From Candidatus Thiodiazotropha sp. (ex Codakia rugifera) (lineage in GTDB: Bacteria > Pseudomonadota > Gammaproteobacteria > Chromatiales > Chromatiaceae): a stretch of 64,000 nt of DNA. Numbering within the stretch: the stretch's first letter is position 1; every line of letters starts with the position of its first letter. The stretch is from the NCBI GenBank assembly GCA_025656675.1, contig JAHXHN010000002.1:785302-849301 (forward strand). Reading direction: 5' to 3'. The position numbers and the translations under genes are program-made. The notes below the pieces were generated by a model, which saw nothing but the letters and a program-made list of their open reading frames with translations, had not been told where the DNA came from and made no database searches. Shown piece by piece: positions 9,142 to 18,734 of the stretch.

Positions 9142-10143
9142 TTATTGTTCAAACCAGATTTCCTGTGCTCGCAATTTGCCACTGCCGTTCCATCGTCCAT
9201 TGACTTGAACCCTAGCACCAAGTGTCAGATCGTTGTGCATGCCGTAATAAAAGATGGTCCGAAGATCGGTTGTGACTCGGAGACCGTTGATGAAAAAATC
9301 GCTGTCCGAATTGTAGCGCGTGATATAACCAGTGATCTCGATGCGTGAATCGGTGGCGAACTCCGAAGGCTTTACATTGGTTGTTAACTCCGATACTTGG
9401 AACACCCCATTTGGGCTCAAAGTGCCTCTGGCGAGTACTTCCATTGCATTACTTGGGGCACCTCCCGGCAGATCTAAGACGACCGCACTGCTATAGTCGA
9501 CGGTCAATTCATTGATCTTGAATATCAGCTCGCCAAAATTTATTTCGGAGACTGTGCCGATAACTTGAAAATGCTGTTGCTCAGCAGAGACTTTCATATG
9601 GGTGACGACAATTTCACCATTCGCATCCGGCAGGCCGCTGATTTGGACCGCCGTGCCCGCCATCAAACTTGAGAGAGAATTGGAGTCAAGAGGGGGCACA
9701 TAGCGGGTGTCTGTATCAATCCGCACACTTTGCCCCATGATCAATAAGTGACGGCCTATTGGATCGATGCTCTCGATTGGGCCGACTACGTTTGCGTTGA
9801 ATGAAATCAGATCCGCGGAGCCTGTTTCCCAAGCGGCATCGAGAGTGCCGTTGACTGTGACGACATAGCCAATGAGCAGATCATCAAGTACACCAGTTTC
9901 CCCGTTTATAGTGACCCCGGCGGCGCTGGTATCGTACACAACTTCGTTGACAATCATTTTCGATAGCCAGGACATCGGCCCGATTGATGCAACCGCAGTA
10001 GGCAATTGGTTTGTGGTTGAAGGATAATCCGGTACATTGATGGTTGGTCCTTCATAGCTCAATTCAACACTGCCGTCACCACATGACACGAGTGCGAAAA
10101 CCAGTAACAACATGAACAGTTGAAAAATGATCTTTCTAAACAT
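9142..10143 (-). CDS. DUF5666-domain lipoprotein
   Basis: The protein of about 333 residues starts with a hydrophobic helix and a lipobox, ALVSC followed by GDG, so it should be lipid-anchored. The mature part consists of repeated beta-rich modules with phrases such as IDPIGRHLLIMGQSVRIDTDT and AVQISGLPDANGEIVVTHM. These match the DUF5666 repeat (an OB-like fold of unknown function). I count three to four such modules. A GAGG site 8 bases upstream favours the ATG at 10143 over the in-frame GTG at 10152. It stands alone. The family's role is unknown; cell-envelope location is inferred from the lipobox. Confidence 0.75.
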   Translation of the reverse strand: MFRKIIFQLFMLLLVFALVSCGDGSVELSYEGPTINVPDYPSTTNQLPTAVASIGPMSWLSKMIVNEVVYDTSAAGVTINGETGVLDDLLIGYVVTVNGTLDAAWETGSADLISFNANVVGPIESIDPIGRHLLIMGQSVRIDTDTRYVPPLDSNSLSSLMAGTAVQISGLPDANGEIVVTHMKVSAEQQHFQVIGTVSEINFGELIFKINELTVDYSSAVVLDLPGGAPSNAMEVLARGTLSPNGVFQVSELTTNVKPSEFATDSRIEITGYITRYNSDSDFFINGLRVTTDLRTIFYYGMHNDLTLGARVQVNGRWNGSGKLRAQEIWFEQ

Positions 10144-10905
10144 AGTACTCACCTCAGTAGATCCGCATTAAATATTTGAACCCGAATGCGCAAACTGGCA
10201 CTGACAACGAACGATTTAATTCAATGGGTGAAATTTACGCTTTCTAAGGAGATTGAAACGATTTCGATGAAGAAAGTCTCACGAATACTGAAAAAATATG
10301 GTGGATTCCGAAATCCACCAGGATTGCGAAATCCGTCAGCTCTATATGAAGGACCAAAGGGAGGAAGCGGGGGTGTGTTGTGTGCGGATAAAGTTGTTGA
10401 TGTGATTATAGTTGAGTGATGTGGTTGGTTAATCCGGGTTTTCCACAGCAATTTGATAGTTTGTTAGGGGTAGGTCCATGTTCTCTTTGGAAGCTTGGTT
10501 GAGTGCAGCCAATGATCAATAACCGACATGGAGATCAATACTAAATACCCTTAAACGGCAGGTTTCAGGCACAAGCAGAAACTGAGCGCTTTTTGATTCG
10601 GAAGTAATTTAAATGATCAGAAATTTCCTAATTTTCACTTTTAAAAGACCCTTCCAGGCTATGATTCCAGCATAGAGTGAATTTCAAAATCAACTTGGGA
10701 ATATTCACGTATACTGGTGTCCTGGCTGAAATTGAGTTTCCGGAAAAATACTGTGGCGCCCAGTGCTTGCAGCGATATGGTTGAATTTTGTTATACAGTA
10801 TTCTGACTCGCCCTGTCGCTCACATGCCCTGTAAGAAAGTAACATCTGGGGGACGTATGAAGTGCAATAACTGGCTCACTCACCCGTCGGTTTGAGGCGG
10901 AAAAA
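10144..10905. other. 762-bp non-coding gap with one hairpin
   Basis: This stretch separates the lipoprotein gene from the divergent AraC-type regulator. Overlapping frames of about 76 codons exist on both strands but mirror each other across a repeated motif and lack ribosome sites, so I reject them as genes. GGTGGATT (10300-10307) and AATCCACC (10312-10319) form a stem with loop CCGA; the following bases partly repeat the same motif. No terminator T-run follows. Promoters for both flanking genes should lie here but I cannot place them with confidence. Confidence 0.5.
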
Positions 10906-12072
10906 ATGTCTACGCTCGATTTATTCTTTCGCAGTGGCAACATAGTGCTACTTACTCTGTTGGCAATGGTCCTGATAAAGGATTATCACACCAAGCCGAG
11001 CGCGGTCTTAGGAGCCATAGTTGCTCTTGGTGCAGCTGCTAGCGGTACATTCGCGTTGACGTCTCAATGGGAATGGCTGGTGTTGGAAATCCCACTCAAC
11101 CTGATCAGTGGGGCGGGAATTGTTGCATTCTGGTTGCTTTCTAAATCGCTATTTGAAGATTCGTTTCAATGGAAATGGTCCTACCTGCTGTTATATGTGT
11201 TGTATGTCGCAGTCGGATGGTTCGGCCACTACATCACCTTTGAAGATCATCGTGGATTGGTTCATTGGGCCATGCGATCTGAACTTACTCATAATGGAGT
11301 GGCACTGATTCCCTCTATTTCGTGGGGTGTGTTACTGGTTGTACTGGCCTTGTATCATGCACTCAAAGACTGGCGGGTCGACCTTGTCGAAAGTCGTAGA
11401 CGTGCTCGGATGGTCAGCGTATTACTTGGTGGAATCATTATTCTGGTCATTACTTGTGTTGAGGTTATCACCCTCGGCACACCACGGTCGATCCATGTTG
11501 ACACTATGATTTCCGGATTCTTTTTTCTGCTCATCATAGGTATCTACACACGTTTTCTGGGATTTCGTCGAGTGTATCCAGCTCAACAGATTCCGTTCGA
11601 GCTACCCACTCAGACGCTTGAGGATGCGGAGGCAGAAGACGACGAGGTGCAGGGTGTTGAGATTGTTGGAGAACTTGAGCGGATGATGGTGGAGGAGAAG
11701 ATCTATTGTGAAGAAGGACTAACCATTCGGCGGCTGGCCGAAGTATTACACGTCAAAGAATACCGATTACGCCGTGCTATCAACGGCCACCTAGGTTATA
11801 GAAACTTCAATCACTTTCTTAATCTATACAGAATTGGAGAGGCTGCGCGTCAATTGGTAGTACCAGAGACGCGGCACCTGCCCGTGCTCAGTATTGCTTT
11901 GGATGTCGGATACAGATCGCTATCACCATTCAATAAGGCATTCAAGGAAATTAAGGGTATGACCCCCACTGAATATCGGAGCCACAACAAACCATCAGTA
12001 TTAGCATCTGATCAAATCCATCATAAAATGGTCGGTGATAAAACACAGACACCCACTCAAAACAACACATAA
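10906..12072 (+). CDS. membrane-anchored AraC-family transcriptional regulator
   Basis: The 388-residue protein has two parts. Residues 1-220 contain about six or seven hydrophobic helices (for example LLTLLAMVLI, AIVALGAAASGTFALT, WSYLLLYVLYVAVGWFG, FFFLLIIGIYTRFLGF), so the N-terminus is an integral membrane sensor. After an acidic linker, residues about 255-365 form an AraC double helix-turn-helix: the LTIRRLAEVLHVKEYRLRRAI helix pair and the hallmark LSIALDVGYRSLSPFNKAFKEIKGMTPTEYR. Such regulators bind DNA from the inner membrane in response to an unidentified signal. Target genes are not evident; it is not adjacent to a clear operon. Confidence 0.85.
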   Translation: MSTLDLFFRSGNIVLLTLLAMVLIKDYHTKPSAVLGAIVALGAAASGTFALTSQWEWLVLEIPLNLISGAGIVAFWLLSKSLFEDSFQWKWSYLLLYVLYVAVGWFGHYITFEDHRGLVHWAMRSELTHNGVALIPSISWGVLLVVLALYHALKDWRVDLVESRRRARMVSVLLGGIIILVITCVEVITLGTPRSIHVDTMISGFFFLLIIGIYTRFLGFRRVYPAQQIPFELPTQTLEDAEAEDDEVQGVEIVGELERMMVEEKIYCEEGLTIRRLAEVLHVKEYRLRRAINGHLGYRNFNHFLNLYRIGEAARQLVVPETRHLPVLSIALDVGYRSLSPFNKAFKEIKGMTPTEYRSHNKPSVLASDQIHHKMVGDKTQTPTQNNT

Positions 12073-12117
12073 AAAAATGTCTAAAAGGTATAGCGACATT
12101 TAAGATAGTGATCAATG

Positions 12118-12363
12118 TCAGTAGAGTTTGAATTTCAGAAATGATTTTTTTACAGGGAATGAGGATCCATATTCATAAGCATTCCTCAGCCAGAGTCGAT
12201 CATCTTTTTTTATTAGCAGATTCTTTGTGTAACGCGATATCAATAATTGTTGATAAGCGGAAAGATTGTTGTGTCCTGAGAAAAACGATTTGTTGCAGGC
12301 TGTTTTAAATGCATAGGCTGTTCCTACCAAGCTCTTAAACCTACTCTCGAAATGATGAGTCAA
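12118..12363 (-). CDS. possible small basic protein, weakly supported
   Basis: An 81-codon frame encodes a lysine- and tyrosine-rich product (pattern SAYQQLLISRYTKNLLIKKDDRLWL in two blocks) with no recognised domain, signal peptide or membrane helix. It lies in the 380-bp gap between the AraC-type gene and the CXXCW gene and I see no good ribosome site. The local sequence is AT-richer than neighbouring genes. It may be chance. Apart from this frame I see nothing in 12073-12452. Confidence 0.25.
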   Translation of the reverse strand: MTHHFESRFKSLVGTAYAFKTACNKSFFSGHNNLSAYQQLLISRYTKNLLIKKDDRLWLRNAYEYGSSFPVKKSFLKFKLY

Positions 12364-12452
12364 ATGACGCTGATATTTAGGGTTGATCTATGATCGCACA
12401 AGGAATGGGGACTGGTCTCTGGGAACACACCGCCGGTTGATTTGTAGAAAAC

Positions 12453-13064
12453 TCACTGCTTATCCATTGGGACAGGTGTACTCTTTTCCATCATCAGCCC
12501 AGTTGCTTCCCAATCAGTGGTGCCGTCAGGATACCAGTAGATCTGTGTGTAGCCGAAACAGGTTGCTGCCCGTTTTGCCGCATTCCAGGACATCCAGCAG
12601 TCAGCCTGGCAATAGATGACGATCTTTCGTGACTTGTCACCTGCCGAGTACTTTGCCAGATTCACTTCGAAGTACGCTTCAAGTTCATCTGATAGGGCGC
12701 CATAACCCACGTTGGGCAGCCAGACCGAGCCTGGAATGTTATATCTTGTTGGCGGCATCCATAACAGGCCAGAGGGACGATCCTTGGGTTTTATCGGTGC
12801 AGGCATGACATCGATCAGGATTACGTCATCATCCTGCAACAGCTTTTGCACTTGTTGTGTTGTCACTGTGATACCAAAGGGTATTGTATCGGGAACTGGT
12901 GAGCGAAAGTCAGTGATTCGGTAGCCATCAGAAGAAAAGCGCTTCGTGTCCTCATCTGCATCGAGATTTGTAGTGTAAAAAATCAGTAGACAAAGCAGTG
13001 TGGCTGCACAAGTCACTGATCGTGCAGCCGGTATGGGATTGTATGGGAATGGACTAGGTTTCAA
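12453..13064 (-). CDS. PQQ-dependent catabolism-associated CXXCW motif protein (rhodanese-like)
   Basis: The 203-residue protein has an N-terminal hydrophobic export signal (residues about 15-36) and a rhodanese-like domain. The family-defining block YCQADCWMSWNAAKRA sits at residues 151-166, with cysteines at 152 and 156 and tryptophan 157. YWYPDGTTDWE follows. This matches the TIGR03865 family found beside PQQ-dependent alcohol dehydrogenases. It is predicted to be periplasmic; its exact role is unknown but genomic association suggests maturation or redox support of the quinoprotein system. Its ATG overlaps the xoxJ stop by four bases, and it is the last gene of the xox operon. Confidence 0.88.
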   Translation of the reverse strand: MKPSPFPYNPIPAARSVTCAATLLCLLIFYTTNLDADEDTKRFSSDGYRITDFRSPVPDTIPFGITVTTQQVQKLLQDDDVILIDVMPAPIKPKDRPSGLLWMPPTRYNIPGSVWLPNVGYGALSDELEAYFEVNLAKYSAGDKSRKIVIYCQADCWMSWNAAKRAATCFGYTQIYWYPDGTTDWEATGLMMEKSTPVPMDKQ

Positions 13065-13915
13065 TGTCTTATCAGACTATCACTCTTATCCAGTAGTGGG
13101 ACGCCATATTTCATCAGGATCTCCTCTATCTGTGGGGCGAGTTTTTCCAGTTCTTCGTTGAGTTGGTGTTTCCATACTGCCTCTCGACGACGGATTCCCA
13201 TGGAAACATTGAAGGCAAGCGGAATCGAATCCTCTTTGGGTGGTAGAGGTACGATACTCAGTGCCGTTTTTTGTTGCCGGGAGACGTAACCGGCGATTGG
13301 ACCCCACACCACAGCCACGTCGATCTCCCCCGTTGCTACATCCTCTACCGCCTGGCTGGCGGGAGAGAAATGGCGGGTATCCACAGTTCGCAGATAGGGA
13401 CGCACTTGACTCATTAGATTGTATTTTGCAAGCAAGGTGGCAGGCGGAGTACCGGCTACGACGCCCAGTCGAAGCTGTCTCAGTGCCGGATCTTTGAGTG
13501 AGCGAATGGCAAGTCCGTCATCCGTTCGATAGACCAGGGTATAGACAGAACGATAATAGGGATTGGTGTTCTGTAGCAGTTCGTTGACGGAGGTAATACC
13601 CATCACCAGGTCGCAGAGGCGGACCTGCAGTGTGTTACGAACGAATCCGAGTGATTGGGGCCACCACCGATAACGTAGAGTGCGATTGAGATCATTAGCA
13701 ATCAGCTGGGCAATCTGGTTTTCAAATCCTTGCAACTGCTTATTGGAGTAGGGCAAGTGATTGGGATCGCCGCAAACTGTCAGGAATTCGCTATTTCTGG
13801 CTTCATGGGTGGTTGCCGCAGCGGCCGTTCTTGCACCGAATAGCAGGATCAGGGCGATCGGAACGAAAAACAGTGTCATCGTTGTGATTGAGAAGCCTGA
13901 TCCTCTACTCAACAT
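13061..13915 (-). CDS. xoxJ: XoxJ-like periplasmic solute-binding protein of the methanol dehydrogenase system
   Basis: The 284-residue protein has a signal sequence (hydrophobic to about residue 34, ending TAAAATT) and a family 3 periplasmic-binding fold. It begins FLTVCGDPNHLPYSNKQLQGFE, the pattern of the quinoprotein dehydrogenase-associated substrate-binding proteins (TIGR03871, MxaJ/XoxJ). It contains the DVAVVWGPIAGY block near residue 205. In known systems XoxJ binds or activates XoxF in the periplasm rather than serving an ABC importer, and there is no permease gene here. It lies between xoxG and the CXXCW gene. Confidence is high for family, moderate for function. Confidence 0.9.
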   Translation of the reverse strand: MLSRGSGFSITTMTLFFVPIALILLFGARTAAAATTHEARNSEFLTVCGDPNHLPYSNKQLQGFENQIAQLIANDLNRTLRYRWWPQSLGFVRNTLQVRLCDLVMGITSVNELLQNTNPYYRSVYTLVYRTDDGLAIRSLKDPALRQLRLGVVAGTPPATLLAKYNLMSQVRPYLRTVDTRHFSPASQAVEDVATGEIDVAVVWGPIAGYVSRQQKTALSIVPLPPKEDSIPLAFNVSMGIRRREAVWKHQLNEELEKLAPQIEEILMKYGVPLLDKSDSLIRH

Positions 13916-14023
13916 ATGATTGGGCCTTTGCAGCTTCTGGAATGGATAGCGATTTCGACCCGCTTTCCCACTCTTTTGTTCAAGCGCTCTTTATAAGCAA
14001 TACACCAATAGTCTTTTCGCTGT

Positions 14024-14485
14024 TTACTGGGGCTTCCTGACTTTTGGGAAGCGTTTGGGTCTGATGGGACCGATGACACCGTCTGCACGGGCCTTCAGGT
14101 AAGCATAGATATCGGACATATTGGCAAGAACGTCTCTGTTTTCTGCAAAAGGCGGCATGACCATGTTATTCAATCCGACTCTTCCTTGCACGATCACAGT
14201 GACAAAATCACCCCATGACAGGGTTTTGAGCGACTCGAGCAGTGCAGGGGCGTACGCGCTACCCATGCCGGCAGGCCCGTGGCATACATGACAGTCGGCA
14301 TGATAGCGGCGGAATCCGTTATAGGTACCGAAGTCAACCTTGCCATTCTCAAAGTAATAGGGTTGCTCGGGAGAAGGTACGAAAGTCCTGTAGTCAGCAT
14401 GCGTCGTTGAAGAGAGAAGAACGAGGATGCCTGTGAACAGAACTAATAGGGCTGTAAATGATGGGTGACCTTTAGAATACTGCAT
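14024..14485 (-). CDS. xoxG: XoxG-type cytochrome c, electron acceptor of XoxF
   Basis: The 153-residue protein has an N-terminal signal peptide (residues 1-30, ending THA) and one heme c site C65-H-V-C68-H69. A likely axial methionine is M110 in NMVMPPFAEN, preceded by the class I cytochrome GRVGLNN segment. It matches the small cytochromes that take electrons from XoxF in the periplasm and pass them to a terminal oxidase or other cytochromes. It lies 93 bp downstream of xoxF and 108 bp upstream of xoxJ in the same direction, the standard xoxFGJ order. Confidence 0.9.
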   Translation of the reverse strand: MQYSKGHPSFTALLVLFTGILVLLSSTTHADYRTFVPSPEQPYYFENGKVDFGTYNGFRRYHADCHVCHGPAGMGSAYAPALLESLKTLSWGDFVTVIVQGRVGLNNMVMPPFAENRDVLANMSDIYAYLKARADGVIGPIRPKRFPKVRKPQ

Positions 14486-14578
14486 GTATCGCCTCTTCAG
14501 AGAGATGGGAGACTGTGAAACCTCAATGTGCTGTCACCCGCATGAGTGATGCGGGTGACAGCGACAGATGGCAGAAGA

Positions 14579-16381
14579 TTATTCAGCCAGTTCGAACACC
14601 GTCAGGGTTCCGCCCAGTTGGGTGTAATCGCTGAGGGATGCATAGGCACCCACAGCACCGAGGCCTGCGGTTGGGTCTGTCAGACCAGCTGCCATGCCGA
14701 TTCCGGCCCAGCCGCCAAGTCCTGATAGCACCGCGATATACTGCTTGCCACCGTGCATATAGGTGTTGACGTTACCGATGATGCCGGAGGGTGTCTTGAA
14801 CTTGTAAAGTTCTTTACCCGTCTTAGCGTCAACTGCCTTGAGGTATCCCTCCAGTGTGCCATAGAAGACCACGTCACCTGCTGTAGAGAGTGCGCCGCTC
14901 CAAACCGAAAACGGTTCAGGATTGGACCAGACAATCTTACCTTTGTCGGCATCCCATGCAATGAAGTTACCCAGGTGTGTGCCACCCGGTGCCGGATACA
15001 TGGAGAGCGTGGCGCCAACATAGGGCTGACCTGCTGTATAGGAGACCTGGAAAGGTTCATAGTCCATACAGACGTGGTTGGTTGGTACGTAGAACAGTCC
15101 GGTACGTGGCGAGTAGCTGGCTGGTTGTTGGTCCTTGGAACCCAATGCTGCCGGGCAGATGCCGGTTGAGTTGACGTCTTCGCCATTCTGCTCAGTGGAG
15201 TACTTGGATACAACCTGTGGACGACCGGTCTTCATGTCGACATGAGTGGCCCAGTTGACTGCCGGGTCAAACTTCTCGGCAACCAGCAGTTCACCATTTG
15301 CCCGATCGAGGGTATAGCCGAAGCCATTACGATCGAAGTGGACCAGGACCTTGCGCATCTTGCCCTTGATCTCTTTGTCGACCAGGACCATTTCGTTGAT
15401 GCCGTCATAATCCCACTCGTCATGAGGTGTCATCTGATAGAGCCACTTAGCCATACCGGTGTCGGCATCACGAGCGAAGATGGTCATTGACCAACGGTTG
15501 TCACCGGGACGCTGGACAGGGTTCCAGGTGCTGGGGTTGCCAGAGCCGTAGTAGACCAGGTTCAGATCTGGATCGTAGGAGAACCAACCCCAAGTTGTAC
15601 CACCGCCGATCTTCCACTGATCACCCTTCCAGGTGGAGGTTCCGGAGTCCTTGCCTACGGGCGTTCCAAGATGAGTGGTCATTTTTGGATCCAGCAGGGT
15701 ATCGGAGTCTGGTCCCATGGAGTAACCGCGCCAGGCCATGCTGCCATCTTTGGTGTTATACGCAGTCAAGTGTCCACGCACACCGAATTCACCGCCTGAA
15801 ATACCGACATAGACCTTGTCTTTTACAACCATTGGCGCAGCAGTGGCGGTTGCACCCTTCTTAGGATCGCCGTTTTTCACTGACCAAACCTTTTTCCCGC
15901 TCTTGGCATCCAGTGCTACCAGCGTGGTATCAGCCTGGGAGAGGAAAATTTTGCCATCACCATATGCCAGCCCACGGTTGACAGTGTCACAACACATGAC
16001 CGGGATGACACTCGTGTCTTGCTTGGGTTCATACTTCCAGATGATTTTCCCATTGTCATTGAGATCCAACGCGAAAACCTTGTTCGGAAATGGACTGTGG
16101 ATGTACATTACGCCATCCATAACCAGTGGTCCGCCCTCATGACCACGCAATACACCGGTAGAGAATGTCCAGGCAACTTTCAGTTTTTTGACATTCTTGG
16201 CATTGATCTGATCAAGCTTGCTGAAACGGGTACTGGCATAGTCGCCATTCGGCATCACCCAGTTGTTTGGGTTCTGTTGCATTTTCTGCAACTCAGCGTT
16301 GGCCATAACTGCCCCTGCGCTTGCAAGCATGGCTGAGGCAGTGAAGCAGATCGCCATGACTTTGCGTTTCGCTTTTACCAT
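14579..16381 (-). CDS. xoxF: lanthanide-dependent PQQ methanol dehydrogenase XoxF
   Basis: The 600-residue product oxidises methanol in the periplasm using PQQ. It has a signal peptide to about residue 27, the vicinal disulfide C130-C131 that stacks on PQQ, and the eight-bladed propeller motifs of quinoprotein alcohol dehydrogenases. Metal-site residues are readable: E198 in GGEFG, N282 in GSGNPSTWN, the catalytic D324, and an extra aspartate D326 (WDYDGINE). That second aspartate is the diagnostic ligand for lanthanides in XoxF; calcium-type MxaF has alanine there. A GAGG site 9 bases before ATG 16381 fixes the start over ATG 16396. No mxaI-like subunit or pqq biosynthesis gene is in the window. 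It leads the operon xoxF-xoxG-xoxJ-CXXCW. Confidence 0.97.
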   Translation of the reverse strand: MVKAKRKVMAICFTASAMLASAGAVMANAELQKMQQNPNNWVMPNGDYASTRFSKLDQINAKNVKKLKVAWTFSTGVLRGHEGGPLVMDGVMYIHSPFPNKVFALDLNDNGKIIWKYEPKQDTSVIPVMCCDTVNRGLAYGDGKIFLSQADTTLVALDAKSGKKVWSVKNGDPKKGATATAAPMVVKDKVYVGISGGEFGVRGHLTAYNTKDGSMAWRGYSMGPDSDTLLDPKMTTHLGTPVGKDSGTSTWKGDQWKIGGGTTWGWFSYDPDLNLVYYGSGNPSTWNPVQRPGDNRWSMTIFARDADTGMAKWLYQMTPHDEWDYDGINEMVLVDKEIKGKMRKVLVHFDRNGFGYTLDRANGELLVAEKFDPAVNWATHVDMKTGRPQVVSKYSTEQNGEDVNSTGICPAALGSKDQQPASYSPRTGLFYVPTNHVCMDYEPFQVSYTAGQPYVGATLSMYPAPGGTHLGNFIAWDADKGKIVWSNPEPFSVWSGALSTAGDVVFYGTLEGYLKAVDAKTGKELYKFKTPSGIIGNVNTYMHGGKQYIAVLSGLGGWAGIGMAAGLTDPTAGLGAVGAYASLSDYTQLGGTLTVFELAE

Positions 16382-17024
16382 AATTGAAATCCTCATTTTA
16401 TTGTTTGGTGAGACTGTCTTTTTGGTAGATCTCTTTCGCTTAGAAGCCTAATCATTAAGCTCAGACTTCAAGCGAGTGCTGCTCCAATCCGCATCTACCT
16501 ATAGCGATCCAAATTGATTAGTTGCTGCTGTCTATTGACCTTGTCGCAAAAACTTACAGGCAGTCTCAATGAGCGACATTAGGTATAACGCAACTTGTGT
16601 GCCAGAGCGTGGGGATAGGGCGCTTTTGATAGGCCATATGGCCCGCCAAACCTGTATATTCCTGCTATAGACCCTGATATTAAGTCCTATTACAGTGATA
16701 TATTATGGGGATATAAAAAAAACCCGATATTATTTAACTTCGGTTTTTACTTGCGGTTCTTCAAGGATTGAAGTGTGGCGGATTCAGGGTAATCCCTGGC
16801 TGTTTAATCTCGATGTGGTCCATTTTTTTCAGCTGGGTATCAAGTAGTGTGTCACTGCGGTGACATATTTTTTCTATTTCAATTGATTGACTAATAGTTG
16901 GTTTCTATGGTCACGGATTAAAGGCTGTTAAAATAACCCCATAAAGCCATCCATTCCACGGATGAAAATGCTTTTCTGGCATGATTGGAAGCAGTAAATG
17001 TTGCCATGGATGGTATGGAATATT
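16382..17024. other. 643-bp gap: xoxF leader side and fhc terminator side
   Basis: No gene is evident between fhcC and xoxF, which point the same way. A possible bidirectional terminator occupies 16715-16748: an A-run and CCGA pair with TCGG and a T-run, with a bulged base, and it could end the fhc transcript. A second small hairpin GTCAC-TGCG-GTGAC (16851-16864) is followed by a T-run on the + strand. A 12-bp palindrome GGCCATATGGCC (16632-16643) lies about 250 bp upstream of xoxF and could be a regulator site. The xoxF promoter should be near 16400-16600 but I cannot place it. Confidence 0.45.
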
Positions 17025-17840
17025 TCATTCACACCACACCAGAATCTCCCCCTTCCCATCGTACCCCAAGTCGCCGAGCCAGCGTTGTACACGACTACCG
17101 CGTTTCCACAAATCAGAGAAGCCTGGCTGGTTTTGTAAGCTCCGGGTGAACAGTGTCAGAAAGTTAAGATTGTGCTTGCCGTTGTCATTGAAGCTGGCTG
17201 GCAGGGAGGCGGGCTCTCGGGACAGCAGCAAGGTGCCACGACGCATCGCCAGCCCGGTTTTTGCTCCTGCCTCACCGCGCACAACAAGTGTTCCTGCGAT
17301 CATACGGGAAGCGCAGTAGTCTCCCGCATTTCCGCCTATCAGGATGGTGCCGCGGCGCATCTGGTCACCGGCCCTGTCTCCGGCATTGCCTTTGACTATG
17401 ATTTTTCCACCACGCATGCCCTGGCGCTCTCCGGTGATTGCTCCACCGAGGAGGTCGCCCGCACTACCAGCAATAGTCAGGGTGCCGGCTGACATGTTGC
17501 AACCAGCAGCGATGCCGACATCGCCTGTCACAAACAGTGAGCCTCCCCGCATTGTGTATCCAAGATAGGCCCCTGCACACCCTTCGACATGTATGCTGCC
17601 ATCGGTCATTCCGCTGCCAATCTCATCCAGACGATCGCTATCCGACTGGATGACAATATCTTGTGGGTCATCACCACTCAGGACAAACAGATCCCCGCAA
17701 GCGACTTTTTGGTTTCCTTGCCAGAGAGGCAGTCGGGCGATCTCAGTTAGCCTCATATCAGCCAGTCGCTGGGGAGTGAAGGGACTCATGTCGATGCGCT
17801 GATGGATCGACTGTCGTAGTCGTAGTTTCAGCGCGCTCAT
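17025..17840 (-). CDS. fhcC: formyltransferase/hydrolase complex subunit C
   Basis: The 271-residue protein is a right-handed beta-helix of the glutamate synthase alpha-C type. It shows repeated G-x-x-G-x-x-x-G turns such as GGSLFVTGDVGIAAGCNMSA, GKIIVKGNAGDRAGDQMRRG and GTLVVRGEAGAKTGLAMRRG between residues 100 and 210. It matches subunit C of tungsten formylmethanofuran dehydrogenases, which in methylotrophs is a structural part of the Fhc complex that converts formyl-H4MPT to formate via a methanofuran-like cofactor. Its ATG overlaps fhcD by four bases and it is the last gene of fhcBADC. Confidence 0.93.
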   Translation of the reverse strand: MSALKLRLRQSIHQRIDMSPFTPQRLADMRLTEIARLPLWQGNQKVACGDLFVLSGDDPQDIVIQSDSDRLDEIGSGMTDGSIHVEGCAGAYLGYTMRGGSLFVTGDVGIAAGCNMSAGTLTIAGSAGDLLGGAITGERQGMRGGKIIVKGNAGDRAGDQMRRGTILIGGNAGDYCASRMIAGTLVVRGEAGAKTGLAMRRGTLLLSREPASLPASFNDNGKHNLNFLTLFTRSLQNQPGFSDLWKRGSRVQRWLGDLGYDGKGEILVWCE

Positions 17841-18733
17841 GCCATCACCTCCCGCAGGTGAAATTTAAACTGGCCCAGCTTGCCACCATAGTTACCGGCT
17901 GATATACGCCGGATACCTGCGGGTGCACCCAGCTTACAGGCCGCCTGGATGCCGGCACGGGTCGCAAGACGTACGTCATTTTCATCGATGCCGTTGATGA
18001 CGATCTCCATCACCGAAGCTATTGTCGGATCAAGCTTCGATTTGACCAGGCCTCTCAGGGTAGGGCAATAGGCCTCGTTGGTCGATGCCATCAGGGCCTT
18101 GTATTTCGATCCCACTTTGGATCCGGACCGTACTATGCCACCCGGGAAAGGCATGATCACATTGGGCAGGTGCAACATCGCCTCGATCGCCTTCTCACAA
18201 GCCGTGAGGGCCTGCAACTGGGTTTCAGCCAGGACCAGGAAGTTACCGCCTCCGACCGCGGGAACCTGTGCAGTTGTCTCCTCACACAGAAATTCACCAT
18301 CCATCACCGGTACCCGCCAGTATCGGGAGCCTGCAATCTGTTTGGCTATCTGGTAACCGTCGCCGAAGAAGCGCAGATTTTTGCCCAGCGGGATTTGTTT
18401 CTCCCCTGATATACCGGAGAAGAGCGCTGTTGTGGGGCAAGTCAGCACACACTGTCCTACCCGGTTCTCCAGGTGCTTTGCCAGGGCCTTACCCGACATG
18501 CCGAAAAGCAGTACGCTGACCCCGGGTCGACCATCGGGGGACTCATCAGACGGAATCTCAGACTCTATACCCGCTTCAACACCGCAACCGATCACAGAGG
18601 TGGCGAATCCCGTCATGGTTTCACCGGCGATTCGTGCCCAGCGTGAGTTGACAGCAGTGATAATGATGCGGGTAGCGGCCATACCGAAGGCCTCGGCGAA
18701 GGTCTCCTCGATTTCGGTGCCGTTGATGATCAT
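17837..18733 (-). CDS. fhcD: formyltransferase/hydrolase complex subunit D (formylmethanofuran:H4MPT formyltransferase)
   Basis: The 298-residue protein matches Ftr/FhcD over its full length: MIINGTEIEETFAEAFGM at the N-terminus, a TATSVIGCGVEAGIE-like block (here FATSVIGCGVEAGIE) near residue 45 and GGGNFLVLAETQLQALTACE near residue 155. It transfers the formyl group between H4MPT and the furan cofactor in the cytoplasm. It overlaps fhcC by four bases and starts one base after fhcA ends, so the two are co-translated. Length is that expected for the family (about 300 residues). Confidence 0.95.
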   Translation of the reverse strand: MIINGTEIEETFAEAFGMAATRIIITAVNSRWARIAGETMTGFATSVIGCGVEAGIESEIPSDESPDGRPGVSVLLFGMSGKALAKHLENRVGQCVLTCPTTALFSGISGEKQIPLGKNLRFFGDGYQIAKQIAGSRYWRVPVMDGEFLCEETTAQVPAVGGGNFLVLAETQLQALTACEKAIEAMLHLPNVIMPFPGGIVRSGSKVGSKYKALMASTNEAYCPTLRGLVKSKLDPTIASVMEIVINGIDENDVRLATRAGIQAACKLGAPAGIRRISAGNYGGKLGQFKFHLREVMA

Positions 18734-18734
18734 G

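Noticed and set aside
10186-10451. Overlapping frames of about 76 codons on both strands
   Set aside because: They mirror each other through a repeated hairpin motif, lack ribosome sites and have no recognisable protein features.
16851-16875. Hairpin plus T-run on the + strand as an fhc terminator
   Set aside because: The T-run is on the wrong strand for the leftward fhc transcript, and there is no + strand gene ending there.
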